From: CAVYXF01 sp963772335
GTDB taxonomy: Bacteria; Pseudomonadota; Alphaproteobacteria; Rhizobiales; Rhodomicrobiaceae
Assembly: GCA_963772335.1 (NCBI GenBank)
Contig: CAVYXF010000004.1
Coordinates: 186,001-250,000, forward strand
Length of the DNA stretch: 64,000 nucleotides
Reading direction: 5' to 3'
Part shown: positions 51,543-61,178 of the stretch, piece by piece
Position numbering within the stretch: position 1 is the stretch's first letter
Layout: each line of letters starts with the position of its first letter
Program-made: the position numbers and the translations under genes
Notes under the pieces: generated by a model
The model's database searches: none
The model's input: the letters and a program-made list of their open reading frames with translations, nothing else
Told to the model about the DNA's origin: nothing

Positions 51543-53038
51543 TGACGGCGCGAGCCGTCATGTTCCAGGGCACAGGCTCGGACGTCGGCAAGTCGCTGAT
51601 CGTGGCAGGGCTCGCCCGGCATTTCGCCAATCGGGGCCTGCGCGTTGCGCCATTCAAGCCGCAGAACATGTCGAATAATGCGGCGGTGACCGCGGATGGC
51701 GGCGAGATCGGCCGGGCGCAGGCGCTGCAGGCTCGCGCCGCGCGGGCTCGCCTTTCCATCCATATGAACCCGGTGCTGCTCAAGCCGCAGAGCGAGACCG
51801 GCGCACAGATCGTGGTGCAAGGGCGGATGGTGGGAAGCGCCCGCGCCCGCGAATATCAGGCGCTGAAGCCCGGCCTGATGAGGGCGGTGCTGGACAGTTT
51901 CGGCCGGCTCTGCGCCGAAGCCGATCTGGTGCTCATCGAGGGCGCTGGCTCGGCATCGGAGATCAACTTGCGCGACGGCGACATCGCCAATATGGGCTTT
52001 GCCCGCGCGGCAGACGTTCCGGTCATCCTTATCGGCGACATCGACCGCGGCGGCGTGATCGCTAGCCTCGTCGGTACCAAGGTGGTTGCCGATCCTGAAG
52101 ATGCCGCGCTCATCGAGGGCTTCATCGTCAACAAATTCCGCGGCGACCCTGCCCTGTTCGCCAGCGGCATGTCGGCCATCGCACAGCAAACCGGCTGGCG
52201 CGCACTTGGCCTCCTCCCCTATTTCCCGGACGCTAGGAGCCTGCCCGCCGAGGATGCGCTAGCGCTTGACCACCCAGCGGCGCGAAAAGGCGGAGCACGC
52301 CTGCGCATTGCGGTGCTCGCTTATCCGCGGATCGCCAATTTCGACGACTTTGATCCGCTGCGCCTCGAAAGCGACGTCGATCTGATCATGCTTAGACCGG
52401 GCGCGGCCATCCCCGGCGATTGCGACCTCGTCATCCTGCCCGGTGCGAAAGCGACCATCGCCGATCTCGCCGCCTTGCGCGAGGCCGGCTGGGACATCGA
52501 TCTCGCCGCTCACATCCGGCGCGGCGGCCGGGTGCTCGGCATTTGCGGCGGTTATCAGATGCTGGGCAGGCTGATCGCCGATCCCGAGGGCATCGAAGGG
52601 TCGCCGGCAAGCGTCGAAGGGCTTGGTTTCCTCAATGTCGAAACCGCTCTGACAGGCGACAAAATGCTCCGCGAGGTGCATGGCACCGGCGTTGCGGATG
52701 GCGCGCCGTTTCGGGGCTACGAAATGCATATCGGCCGCACAGAGGGGCCGGACTGCGCGCGGCCACTGCTCAGCTTTCAGGACGGCCGCAGTGACGGCGC
52801 ACAAAGCGCGGACGCCAAAATCGCCGGCTGCTATGTGCATGGCCTGTTTGCCGATGATCGCCAGCGGGCGCATTGGCTGACGCGCCTCGGTGCGGAACCC
52901 GATCCGCTCTCCTATGATGATGCGGTGGAGAGGGCGCTCGATGCGCTGGCCGACCATATTGCCGCATATCTCGATTGCGACCGCCTCCTCGAAATTGCAC
53001 GTGAGCCCCGGCTCATAGCGAGAGAAGCCCAGCCGTAA
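51542..53038 (+). CDS. cobQ: Cobyric acid synthase
   Basis: 498 residues. It has MFQGTGSDVGKSLIVAGLAR (P-loop-like), RVAPFKPQNMSNNAAVTADG, VLIEGAGSASEINLRDGDIA, the amidotransferase Cys in VLGICGGYQMLGRLIADPEG and His in YVHGLFADD. CobQ amidates the b, d, e and g side chains of adenosylcobyrinic diamide using Gln. Its 3' end overlaps convergent cbiB by 26 bases. Length and motifs are intact. Confidence 0.94.
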   Translation: MTARAVMFQGTGSDVGKSLIVAGLARHFANRGLRVAPFKPQNMSNNAAVTADGGEIGRAQALQARAARARLSIHMNPVLLKPQSETGAQIVVQGRMVGSARAREYQALKPGLMRAVLDSFGRLCAEADLVLIEGAGSASEINLRDGDIANMGFARAADVPVILIGDIDRGGVIASLVGTKVVADPEDAALIEGFIVNKFRGDPALFASGMSAIAQQTGWRALGLLPYFPDARSLPAEDALALDHPAARKGGARLRIAVLAYPRIANFDDFDPLRLESDVDLIMLRPGAAIPGDCDLVILPGAKATIADLAALREAGWDIDLAAHIRRGGRVLGICGGYQMLGRLIADPEGIEGSPASVEGLGFLNVETALTGDKMLREVHGTGVADGAPFRGYEMHIGRTEGPDCARPLLSFQDGRSDGAQSADAKIAGCYVHGLFADDRQRAHWLTRLGAEPDPLSYDDAVERALDALADHIAAYLDCDRLLEIAREPRLIAREAQP

Positions 53039-53988
53039 GCACGGCCAACACCGCCGCCTGAATTGCGCAGGACGTGCGATAGAGCGCCAGCGCCTTGCGG
53101 ATATCGTAGAGGTCGAGCACAACGCGTCCATCGCCCATCCAAGGCGTTTCGGTGAGGATGCCGCGATAGCTTCGTGGTCCCGCCAGACGTATGCCGAGCG
53201 CGCCAGCCATGGCCGCTTCGGGCCAGCCGGCATTGGGCGATTTGTGTCTTGCCGCATCGCTCCATACAGCGCGCATTGCCTTCTTTGGATCCGCGCCCGG
53301 CAGCGCGCAGGCGGCGAGGACGATCCAAAGCGCGGAGAGCCGCGATGCGGGCAGGTTGACGACATCGTCGAGCCGCGCCGCCGCCCAGCCGAACTCCCGA
53401 TATCGCGCGGACTTATGGCCGATCATGCTGTCGGCGGTGTTGATGGTTTTGTAAGCAAGCCCGCCCGGCAGGCCTGCGATCGCCGTCCAGAGAACCGGTG
53501 CCACAACGCCGTCGGAGAAGTTCTCAGCCAGGCTTTCGATGGCGGCCCGGCTGATGCCGCTCGCGTCAAGACCGGCGGTATCGCGGCCGACGATCTTCGC
53601 CACGGCCTGGCGGCAGGTGTCGAGGCTCTCCTGCTCCAGCGCGACCGCCACGGCGCGGACATGGTCATCGAGACTGCGCTGCGCGATGAGCGTGCTCGCC
53701 AATATCGCGGCGATGAGCAGGCCCGCTATCGGGCCGACGAGATGGCTCAGCCCAAGCTGGATCATCGCCTCCCGCCGCGGCGCTGACAATCAAAAGCAGC
53801 ACGACGGCGGCCACACCTTGTAGACGGCGCCGGAGCGGCCGATGGGTCTCGGCATGCAGATTCCAGTCCAGCACGGTGATCAGCCGGCCCATCCAGGTGA
53901 CCGGGTGTCCAATGCGCCTGAACAGGCTGTCCGGAAAGCCAAGGGCGGCCTCGATGGCGAGCGCAATGAGGGCGAGCAAGGAGAACAT
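53013..53988 (-). CDS. cobD: Adenosylcobinamide-phosphate synthase (CbiB/CobD), frameshifted
   Basis: With one extra base skipped near 53775 the product is about 324 residues. The N-terminal frame has IGHPVTWMGRLITVLDWNLH and VAAVVLLLIVSAAA. The second frame has VGRDTAGLDASGISRAAIES, LAENFSDGVVAPVLWTAIAG, YKTINTADSMIGHKSARYRE and PNAGWPEAAMAGALGIRLAG. It is a multi-helix inner-membrane enzyme that attaches (R)-1-amino-2-propanol phosphate to cobyric acid. In the written sequence the first frame would stop after about 107 residues. Confidence 0.88.
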
Positions 53989-54026
53989 CGGCTATGCTGC
54001 TGATGGAATGCGGCAGGTGCTTGTTC

Positions 54027-54791
54027 TTAGGCGGTTCCGGCCAGCAATGCCAGGAGCAACAGATTTTCCGTCAGTTCAATACTCGCGCCGAGGCAATCGC
54101 CGGTGATGCCGCCCAGCCGCCAGCGCCAGAACGCGGCGATCGCCGGAATAACGACCAGGCTCGCGAGCAGAGTCGGCGCAATCCAGGTACTGGCAAGGGT
54201 GAGCGCAACACCCCACGCGATGATAGCCTGCCAGCCGATCTCCTGCGCAAAGCGCGCCCCCGTGCCGGACCATAGCGGTGGCAGCAGGCGGCTCCAGACC
54301 ACGGCGCCCCAGCGCGCCCAGGCAGGGATAAGGACCAGCGGCCAGACATGGCCCGTTGCAGCGATGGAGCCGAGCAGAACGAGCTTTGCCGCGATCTGCA
54401 AGGCGATAGCGATCACCGCGAAATTGCCGGCATGGGGATCATGCAGCACCGCGCGGAAGCGTTCCGGATCGCTATGAGCGGCGCCGAAGCCGTCCGCGAC
54501 ATCGCCCAGCCCATCGAGATGCAGCCCACCTGTTACCGCTACCCAGACCACAACACCGGCAACGGCTGCGACGGCCGGGTTGATGAGGCTGCCCGCAAAA
54601 GCACCGAGGGTCACGCAAAGCCCGATCACCACGCCGACAAGGGGGAAGAAGACCGAGGCGCGGCTTAAATCGGCAGGCTGCAGATCGGCGATCCGCGGGG
54701 TCGGGAGGCAGGTGAGGAACTGGAACGCGACAATCAGGCGGCGGGCAATCCCGGCCATCATCGGGTCAGGACGCTGGCCACCCGCCAGCAT
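54027..54791 (-). CDS. cobV: Adenosylcobinamide-GDP ribazoletransferase (cobalamin synthase)
   Basis: 254 residues with several membrane helices. Conserved blocks are AFQFLTCLPTPRI, FFPLVGVVIGLC, GGLHLDGLGDVADGF (metal-binding Asp cluster), HDPHAGNFAVIAIALQI, and GGITGDCLGASIELTENLLL near the end. It joins alpha-ribazole (phosphate) and adenosylcobinamide-GDP at the inner membrane. The start may be the ATG at 54761 (MMAGIARRLI) instead. It lies 3 bases after the cobU stop on the same strand and 38 bases before the cbiB start. Confidence 0.92.
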   Translation of the reverse strand: MLAGGQRPDPMMAGIARRLIVAFQFLTCLPTPRIADLQPADLSRASVFFPLVGVVIGLCVTLGAFAGSLINPAVAAVAGVVVWVAVTGGLHLDGLGDVADGFGAAHSDPERFRAVLHDPHAGNFAVIAIALQIAAKLVLLGSIAATGHVWPLVLIPAWARWGAVVWSRLLPPLWSGTGARFAQEIGWQAIIAWGVALTLASTWIAPTLLASLVVIPAIAAFWRWRLGGITGDCLGASIELTENLLLLALLAGTA

Positions 54792-54794
54792 TGC

Positions 54795-55850
54795 CTAAGA
54801 CCCCCGTGAGACGGCGGCTTCGGCAAAGGTCGCCATGCCTTTATGCAGCGCGCAGGCAAGGCGGATGAGCGGTAGAGCCAGCGCAGCCCCCGATGCCTCG
54901 CCAAGGCGCAACTCCAGGTCCAGGAGCGGGCGCGCGCCGAGCGCATCGAGCACGACGCGGTGTCCGCGCTCGGCCGAGGCATGGGAGAAGACCATCGACG
55001 GCCGGCAGCTCGGATTGATGCGCGTGGCCGCAAGCGCGCAGGCCGAGACGATGAAGCCGTCGATGAGAACGGGAATGCGCCGCTGCGCCGCGGCAATGAT
55101 GGCGCCGGTCAGCGCCGCAATCTCCAATCCGCCGACGGCACATAGGACGTTCTCGGCTTCGGCCGGGACGGGCCCAAAGCCGTGGCGTTTGAGAGAGCGG
55201 GCGATGACCTGCGCCTTGTGCCGCCGGCCGGCATCGTCGAGGCCGGTTCCGGCGCCGGCAACGGCCATCGGGTCTTCTCCGGCCAGGGCGCAGACAATCG
55301 CCGCCGCTGCCGTGGTATTGCCGATGCCCATCTCGCCGACGATCAGGAGGTCGGGCGCTTCGGCCGCGGCCCGGATGACCGCACGCTCACCGCAAGCCAG
55401 GGCGTGGTCCAGCTCGGCGGGATGGAGCGCAGCTTCCAGGCTGAAATCGCGGGTGCCGCAACGCGGCTTGTCGGTGATGATTCCGGGAAGGGGCTCGCTG
55501 GCCAGGGTTCCGGCATCGATCACCGTCAGGGATTGCCCCAGCTCACGCGCCAGCACCGCGATGGCCGCGCCGCCGCCAGCAAAATTGGCCAGCATCTGCA
55601 CGGTGACCTCGGAGGGAAAGGCGGAGACGCCCTGCGCCGTGACGCCGTGGTCGCCGGCAAAAATCAGGATCGGGGCTTTGTCGGCGCGCGGGCGCTCGGT
55701 TGCCTGCAGGGCGGCGAGCTCGATCGCGAGCTGCTCCAGCCGCCCAAGCGATCCGGCCGGCTTGGTGAGCTGGGCCTGGCGCTGACGGGCGCGCTCGGCG
55801 TAATCGGTGGAGGGACGAGGACAGGGCGATCGGGTCCAGTCTGCGAGCAT
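54795..55850 (-). CDS. cobU: Nicotinate-nucleotide-dimethylbenzimidazole phosphoribosyltransferase
   Basis: 351 residues from the ATG at 55850 (GGGAG upstream). Family blocks: LTKPAGSLGRLEQLAIELAA, FAGDHGVTAQGVSAFPSEVT, LLIVGEMGIGNTTAAAAIVC, VCAVGG-type motif as VLCAVGGLEIAALTGAI and MVFSHASAERGHRVVLDALG. The catalytic Glu falls in the C-terminal LRLGEASGAALALP. The enzyme (CobT in enterics) makes alpha-ribazole phosphate from dimethylbenzimidazole. It is followed closely by cobV. Confidence 0.94.
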   Translation of the reverse strand: MLADWTRSPCPRPSTDYAERARQRQAQLTKPAGSLGRLEQLAIELAALQATERPRADKAPILIFAGDHGVTAQGVSAFPSEVTVQMLANFAGGGAAIAVLARELGQSLTVIDAGTLASEPLPGIITDKPRCGTRDFSLEAALHPAELDHALACGERAVIRAAAEAPDLLIVGEMGIGNTTAAAAIVCALAGEDPMAVAGAGTGLDDAGRRHKAQVIARSLKRHGFGPVPAEAENVLCAVGGLEIAALTGAIIAAAQRRIPVLIDGFIVSACALAATRINPSCRPSMVFSHASAERGHRVVLDALGARPLLDLELRLGEASGAALALPLIRLACALHKGMATFAEAAVSRGS

Positions 55851-56034
55851 GATAAGGCTCCCGGCGGCTCGAGCAGTTGTCTCCCGCTTGGTAGCGGGTC
55901 GCGCGAGCGCGGGCAATACGCGATGCGGCGATGACACAAGGGCGAATTGGAGGCCTGCGCAAGGACTCGCCGCCTACGCGTCTATTTCGGGGAATCTGTC
56001 AACGCGCGGCGCTTCCGCTGATTCCCATTCCGCG

Positions 56035-56382
56035 CTAAAGCCCGCCGGGCCAGCTGCCGACGATCTGCAAAAGAAAGCCAAGCGCAATGAAAACCATGGC
56101 CGCGGTGAACCAGCCGCGACGCATGCCCCTCACACTCTGCGCCTGCATGGCCTCGCGCTGCTGATGCAGAGTCTCGCGCATATAATCGTGCATCGGCTTA
56201 TGCGGATTATTCTGCTGCATCTGCTGTTGCATCATCGGGTTCGGGCGGATGCGGCGCTCGAAGTCGGCCTGCGCGGCGAGCTGGCGCTCATTGCTGAGTG
56301 CGATCCACCACTCATAGGCGAGCATGATGACGCCGACAAAGTCGAAGCTCAGCCCTGCCAGGTTGAACCATTGCTGGAACAT
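56035..56382 (-). CDS. Small two-helix membrane protein with Gln/Met-rich loop
   Basis: 115 residues from the ATG at 56382 (start MFQQWFNLAGLSFDFVGVIM). One helix at the N-terminus and one at the C-terminus (GWFTAAMVFIALGFLLQIVG) flank a cytoplasmic-looking loop rich in Gln and Met (MMQQQMQQNNPHKPMHDYMR). The family was not recognised. A longer in-frame start at 56418 adds a basic stretch without a good ribosome-binding site. Confidence 0.55.
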   Translation of the reverse strand: MFQQWFNLAGLSFDFVGVIMLAYEWWIALSNERQLAAQADFERRIRPNPMMQQQMQQNNPHKPMHDYMRETLHQQREAMQAQSVRGMRRGWFTAAMVFIALGFLLQIVGSWPGGL

Positions 56383-56452
56383 CTGCCATCCCCTGGTACG
56401 ACGGCCCATCCCCACCAATGTTGTGTGGCGGAGTTGTGGCGCGTTCGCAGCA

Positions 56453-56629
56453 TCAGGCGCGCAGCGCGGTGCTGACGGCCGTGCGATAGCTGATGAGGGC
56501 GGGGATTAGGCCGAGAACGCTGCCAAGCACGATCAGCGCCAGAACGAACAGCAGGTCGGGCGCGCCGATGGTGACGGTGAGGTGAAGGCCAGTCGCAGGC
56601 TTCGCGGTGATGAGGCAACCCCGGATCGA
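56453..56629 (-). pseudogene. C-terminal remnant of an FtsX-type ABC permease
   Basis: An open frame of about 58 codons without a start ends ALIVLGSVLGLIPALISYRT followed by AVSTALRA and a stop. This is the usual final helix and tail of MacB/FtsX-family permeases (PAxxAYRxxVxxxL). A stop codon bounds it on the 5' side and the alkaline phosphatase gene follows immediately, so the rest of the permease has been deleted. Confidence 0.5.
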
Positions 56630-56658
56630 TCATAAGCCGCCCAGGGGCCATCTCGACG

Positions 56659-58444
56659 TTAATTCGCCGCTGCACGCTTGCCGGGCTCGGCGGAGGCGGT
56701 CTGCTGGCTCGAGGCCGAGGGCGGTCGCCATGTAGCGGAACACGCGGGTGTTGTCGATGCGGCCGTGGAACTGTTCGGCGCCCGGGCCGATCGCGGTCAG
56801 CACCACATCGTCGGCGGAATGCACGCCCGAATTCGCCTCGCGCGGCAAATTGCCCTCATGGCGCGTCGCCAGCGGCTGACTGCAGTATTTCTCGTTGGCG
56901 ACATAGCTCTTGCCGTCGGCGCCCTTCACCGCCGGCACGTTCTCGCCGTCGAGATAGGGATGGAACGAGGCGCAATAGTCGGGATAGCTGCCGAACGTGA
57001 AGGCCAGCCGGCGCGAGGGGTCGACATTCTCCGGATAGCCGTCGGCATTGGCCTTGGGATAGTTCGGGAATTTCAACTCCGCGTAGGTGCCGAGCTTCTC
57101 GCGCGCGTCGTTGCCCGGCGCATTGTCGTCATAGGTGCCGATGATCGACACGGGATGGGAGTGATCGGCGACCACCATGATCAGCGTGTCGTTCTTCTCT
57201 GCGGCGAAGTCCTTGGCGAGCTTCACCGCATTGTCGAGCATGATGGTGTCGTAGACCGCGCGCTCCCAGTCGAGGGAATGGGCGTATTTGTCGATACGGC
57301 CGGACTCGACCATCAGCACGAAGCCGTTGTCGTTCTTCGATAGGATCGAGAGCGCCGCGCGGACCTGGTCGGTGAGGTCGGGCTGGTCGGGGAACTTGTC
57401 GACGGTGCCCTTCTTCAGGAAGAAGCGGTCGAGCGCGCCGTCGATATTACTGGTGTTGAAGAGGCCCAGGAGCTTGGTCGCGTTGGAGCCAGGGGCGGTC
57501 GCGGCGGTCAGCTCGGCATTGGTGGCGACGAATTTGTAGCCCGCGTCCTCGAACTTCTTGATGTAGTCGTCGTCATCGGCGCGTTTGGAGCCGGGCGTCG
57601 ATTTGGCGAGGAAGTTTGGCGAGCCGCCGCCCAGGATCACATCGGGACCGACATCGAAGAACATCTTCACGATGTCGTTGAAGTCGGCAGCGCTTGCGGG
57701 TATGGGCGACCATGCCGGCCGGGCGTTGCGTCCTCGATCTCGGTGTTGGTGACCACGCCCACGCTCATATTGCCGTGGCGCTTGACCAGTTCGGAGATGG
57801 TCTCGACCTTGGGGTGCTCGAGATTGTTCTTGTTGTGGGCGCAGTAGACGCCGAGCGCTCCGGTGCAGCTCTTATGGCCGGTGGTGTAGGCGCTCATCGA
57901 ATTGGCGCTGTCGGTGACGACGCTAGTCGGTGCCGGAGGTGGAGACCAGCGCCATATAGGGCATGTCGTCGATCGCCAGCTCGCCGCCATAGCGTCCCTC
58001 GACGAGGCCTTTGGACAGGATGCGCGCAGCGGTGCGATGCGCGACGGACAGGCCATCACCGACGAACAGGATCACGTTCTTCGCCTTGCGCGCGGGGGTG
58101 TCGAACACCTCCCAGCCGACTTTGGCCTTCTTGTCGCCGGCGACCGCTTCAATCACATAGTTGCCGGCCTTGGGGAGCGACACGTCGCGCAGCCAATAAG
58201 CAGAGAGGCTGCCGCCATCCTCACCAGCGACGAAGGTCGGCTCCTTGCCGAAGGCTTTCGCAGCGTCCTCCCCGTTGATCGTGACGGTGCCGGAAGCGGG
58301 CTTGTCCGGGAATTCCACCTTCAGGTCGAATTTGGCGCCGGCGAGGATTTCCGCCCGGTCGAGAGGATAGATGGTTTGCGCGCTGGCGCTTTGGGCAGCA
58401 AGGGCCGCGGCCGCAAACAGGAACGATCTCGCAAAAAGCGTCAT
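56659..58444 (-). pseudogene. phoA: Alkaline phosphatase (PhoA family) with four apparent frameshifts
   Basis: After correcting four +1 shifts (about 57925, 57720, 57689 and 56707) the protein would be about 593 residues. A signal peptide (FLFAAAALAAQSASAQ) is followed by an N-terminal beta domain. Then come NVILFVGDGLSVAHRTAAR (metal Asp), the nucleophile region TDSANSMSAYTTGHK, VESGRIDKYAHSLDWERAV (metal ligands), VVADHSHP and SGVHSADDVVLTAIGPGAEQ (final metal His), and the end reads QQTASAEPGKRAAAN. All catalytic residues are present once the frame is restored. The gene as written cannot make a full protein. Confidence 0.8.
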
Positions 58445-58683
58445 GGGGATCTCCGCTAATGGAGGCAGGGAAATGCGCCTCATCCTGCCCCCATCGCATA
58501 ACGATCCTGTGACAGTGCGCGGGCAGCCAAAAGGCCCGGCTGTGCCGCGAACGGCCGCCTTCGCAATGTGATTGGCACAACGCAATGGTGCTGAGAAGAC
58601 CTCAGCGGGGTGATGTAAGTAGAACTACTGAGGCAATGACCATAGTGCAGAATTAAGCGCTGCAGGGCGACCGCGCGGACGCT

Positions 58684-59193
58684 TTACCCGATGAAGGCGG
58701 CCCAGCGCGCGGCGAAGATGCTGCGCTGCCGTGCGCCGCCGGTCTGATAGGCCCAGCTCATTGCGCTGAGCGCATCCTGCCATTGCGGCTCGGGCTGTCG
58801 GGCGGCAAGGCTTTCGGAAATTTCCACCGTGTCGAAGCCGCAGGACAGCGCCAGCGCATATTGGTCGGGAATGATGTGGCCGACTGCGCGCAACTCGCCT
58901 TTGAAGCCCATGCGCCGCAGCAGCTGGGCGAGGGTGAAGCCGCGCCCGTCGGCGGATTTGGGGAACTGGACGGCAATCAGGTGCAGGCTGGGTAGCCAAG
59001 CCTCCAGATCGGCTGGCGGGGTGTCGTTAGCGATCTCGACGCCAATCAGATGCCCGGCATCAGCAAGCGCTGGACCTTCGGCGGAAAGCCGCTCGCGGGA
59101 GAGCAGCAGCTTGCCATAATAGGGCAGCGACGCATTCGGCTCGGGCCGCAGCCAGTCGTCGCTGACGAAGCGTCCGTCTCTAATGAGTGGCAT
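58684..59193 (-). CDS. DUF934 family protein of the sulfite reductase operon
   Basis: 169 residues with the DUF934 core: LADAGHLIGVEIANDTPPAD, AVQFPKSADGRGFTLAQLLR (P-K-F-x-D-GR motif), RAVGHIIPDQYALALSCGFD and a C-terminal YQ-containing helix. Proteins of this family are almost always encoded next to assimilatory sulfite/nitrite reductases and are presumed accessory factors. It overlaps the reductase gene by 14 bases and is downstream in the same operon. Confidence 0.85.
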   Translation of the reverse strand: MPLIRDGRFVSDDWLRPEPNASLPYYGKLLLSRERLSAEGPALADAGHLIGVEIANDTPPADLEAWLPSLHLIAVQFPKSADGRGFTLAQLLRRMGFKGELRAVGHIIPDQYALALSCGFDTVEISESLAARQPEPQWQDALSAMSWAYQTGGARQRSIFAARWAAFIG

Positions 59194-60835
59194 AGAGCGC
59201 CTCCTTCATCACATCGTGGCCGAGCCGCTGATAGGTCTGGCGGAACTGCTCGCCATCCTGGCGCCGCTCGAGGTAGAAATGGATCAGCCGCTCGATGGCG
59301 TCGACCACGCCTTCGGCCGGAAAGCCGGGCCCGGAGCGCTCGCCGATCGCGGCGGTTTCGGTCGGGTCACCGCCGAGGGTGATCTGGTAGGCTTCGGCGC
59401 CGGTCTTCTCGAGGCCGAGGATGCCGATATCGCCGACATGGTGATGGCCGCAGGCATTGATGCAGCCGGAAATCTTGATGCGGATCGGGCCGATCTTTTC
59501 CTGCAGCGTCGGCTCGGCGAAGCGCTCGGTGATCTCCTGGGCGATCGGGATCGAGCGGGCTGTCGCCAGCGCGCAATAGTCGAGGCCGGGGCAGGAAACA
59601 ACGTCCGAGATCAGCTCGGCATTGGCGATGCCCAGGCCGGCTTCGTCAAGTTTCTGCCAGAGGGCGAAGAGGTCGTCCTTCTTCACATAAGGCAGGATGA
59701 TGTTCTGCTCGGCCGAGACGCGCAGCTCGCTAAGGCTGAATTCATCGGCGAGGTCGGCCATGACCCGCATCTGGTCGCCCGTGGCATCCCCGGGAGCGCC
59801 GCCCGTGGGCTTGAGCGAGATAACCGCGATGGCGAAGCCCGGTGCTTTGTGCGCGCGGGTGTCGGTGCGCACCCAGCGGGCGAAGGCAGGATTTTTCGTC
59901 ATCGCATCGGCCAGCGCCTGCGAATGGCCGGGCAGCTCGGGGTAAGCGGGCGGACGGAAGAACGCCTCGATACGGCGCAGCTCGTTCTCAACGAGCATTT
60001 CGGTGTCGACCGGGATGCGTGCGAACTCCTCCTCGAGCAGCCGGCGGAATTCCTCGCCGCCGCGCTCATGCACCAGGATCTTCATGCGCGCCTTGTATTT
60101 GTTGTCGCGGCGGCCTTGGGCGTTATAGACGCGCATGATCGCCTCGATATAGCGCAAGAGCTCGGTCTCCGGCACAAAATCGCGAACTTTGATGCCGATC
60201 ATCGGCGTCCGGCCGAGACCGCCGCCGGTCCACACCTCATAGCCGCGGCCGCGCTCGGCGTCCTCGACAATGCGCAGGCCGATATCGTGGAACTTGATCA
60301 CTGCGCGGTCGGCGCTCGCGCCAGTTACCGCGATCTTGAACTTGCGCGGGAGGAAAGAGAATTCGGGATGGTTGCTGGACCATTGCCGCAGCAACTCGGC
60401 TGTTGCGCGCGGGTCGGCAATCTCGTCGGCGGCGACGCCCCCATAAGGGTCGGCAGTCACGTTGCGGATGCAATTGCCGGAAGTCTGGATGGCATGCATC
60501 TCGACATCAGCGAGAACGTCCAGGATATCCGGCACGTCCTTCAGCTTGGGCCAGTTGAACTGGATGTTCTGGCGCGTGGTGAAATGGCCGTAGCCACGGT
60601 CATAATTGTCGGCAACATGCGCGAGCTGGCGCATTTGCTTCGACGACAGCGTGCCATAGGGGATCGCGACGCGCAGCATATAGGCGTGCAGCTGCAGATA
60701 GAGGCCATTCATCAGCCGAAGCGGCTTGAACTCCTCCTCATTCAATGCGCCGGTTAAGCGCCGCTCGACCTGTCCGCGAAATTGGGCGACGCGCTCGCGG
60801 ACGAACTGGTGGTCGAAATCGTCATAGCGATACAT
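59180..60835 (-). CDS. cysI: Assimilatory sulfite/nitrite reductase (siroheme hemoprotein)
   Basis: 551 residues. Two ferredoxin-reductase-like half domains are visible (GYGHFTTRQNIQFNWPKLKD; SELRVSAEQNIILPYV), and the siroheme-[4Fe-4S] ligands are VSCPGLDYCALATARS and KISGCINACGHHHVGDIGIL. Sequence features fit the NirA/CysI-type enzymes of alphaproteobacteria that reduce sulfite to sulfide for cysteine synthesis. The operon context (DUF2849, DUF934) favours sulfite over nitrite. The start overlaps the DUF2849 gene by 14 bases. Confidence 0.92.
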   Translation of the reverse strand: MYRYDDFDHQFVRERVAQFRGQVERRLTGALNEEEFKPLRLMNGLYLQLHAYMLRVAIPYGTLSSKQMRQLAHVADNYDRGYGHFTTRQNIQFNWPKLKDVPDILDVLADVEMHAIQTSGNCIRNVTADPYGGVAADEIADPRATAELLRQWSSNHPEFSFLPRKFKIAVTGASADRAVIKFHDIGLRIVEDAERGRGYEVWTGGGLGRTPMIGIKVRDFVPETELLRYIEAIMRVYNAQGRRDNKYKARMKILVHERGGEEFRRLLEEEFARIPVDTEMLVENELRRIEAFFRPPAYPELPGHSQALADAMTKNPAFARWVRTDTRAHKAPGFAIAVISLKPTGGAPGDATGDQMRVMADLADEFSLSELRVSAEQNIILPYVKKDDLFALWQKLDEAGLGIANAELISDVVSCPGLDYCALATARSIPIAQEITERFAEPTLQEKIGPIRIKISGCINACGHHHVGDIGILGLEKTGAEAYQITLGGDPTETAAIGERSGPGFPAEGVVDAIERLIHFYLERRQDGEQFRQTYQRLGHDVMKEALYATH

Positions 60836-61178
60836 GAGGAGCCTCTGTGAAGGCGCGGGGCAGCCTCGTTACCTTAGCCACCGTCTGCTCATCCGCCCAG
60901 AAGGAGGGACGGGCGCGCACGCGCATCTTCTCGCGGTAATGGGTGGGCTCGGGCAGGCCGTCCGCGTCGAGTTCAACCTCGACCAGATAGACGCCGACCA
61001 CCAGATTGCCATCCTCGTCGCGCTTGGCCTCAATTTCGAGGGCAGCGGCTTCGTCGGCGCCGGAGGCGATCCGCGCCAGATGGTGATTGGCAGTCCAGCC
61101 GTTATCGGTCAGGAACACCGACTGACCTTCGGTCAGATGATTGGCGGTGACGATCTGCAGTGCCGCTTTTTTAGCCAT
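60822..61178 (-). CDS. DUF2849 family protein
   Basis: 118 residues from the ATG at 61178 (AGAAGAGG upstream). The DUF2849 core reads QIVTANHLTEGQSVFLTDNG, WTANHHLARIA and VVGVYLVEVELDADGLPEPT with the late HYREKMRVRARPSFW. It is the first gene of the sulfite reductase operon, as in many Rhizobiales, and is presumed to help the reductase or siroheme supply. Molecular function is unknown. Confidence 0.85.
   Translation of the reverse strand: MAKKAALQIVTANHLTEGQSVFLTDNGWTANHHLARIASGADEAAALEIEAKRDEDGNLVVGVYLVEVELDADGLPEPTHYREKMRVRARPSFWADEQTVAKVTRLPRAFTEAPHVSL

Noticed and set aside
57915..57935. Programmed +1 frameshift in the alkaline phosphatase
   Set aside because: The site has a stop codon in a suggestive position, but three other shifts in the same gene have no recoding context and no Shine-Dalgarno-like stimulator was seen.
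59183..60757. Plus-strand open frame of 524 codons opposite the sulfite reductase
   Set aside because: Fully antisense to a well-conserved gene, with composition matching a codon-position mirror; no domain seen.
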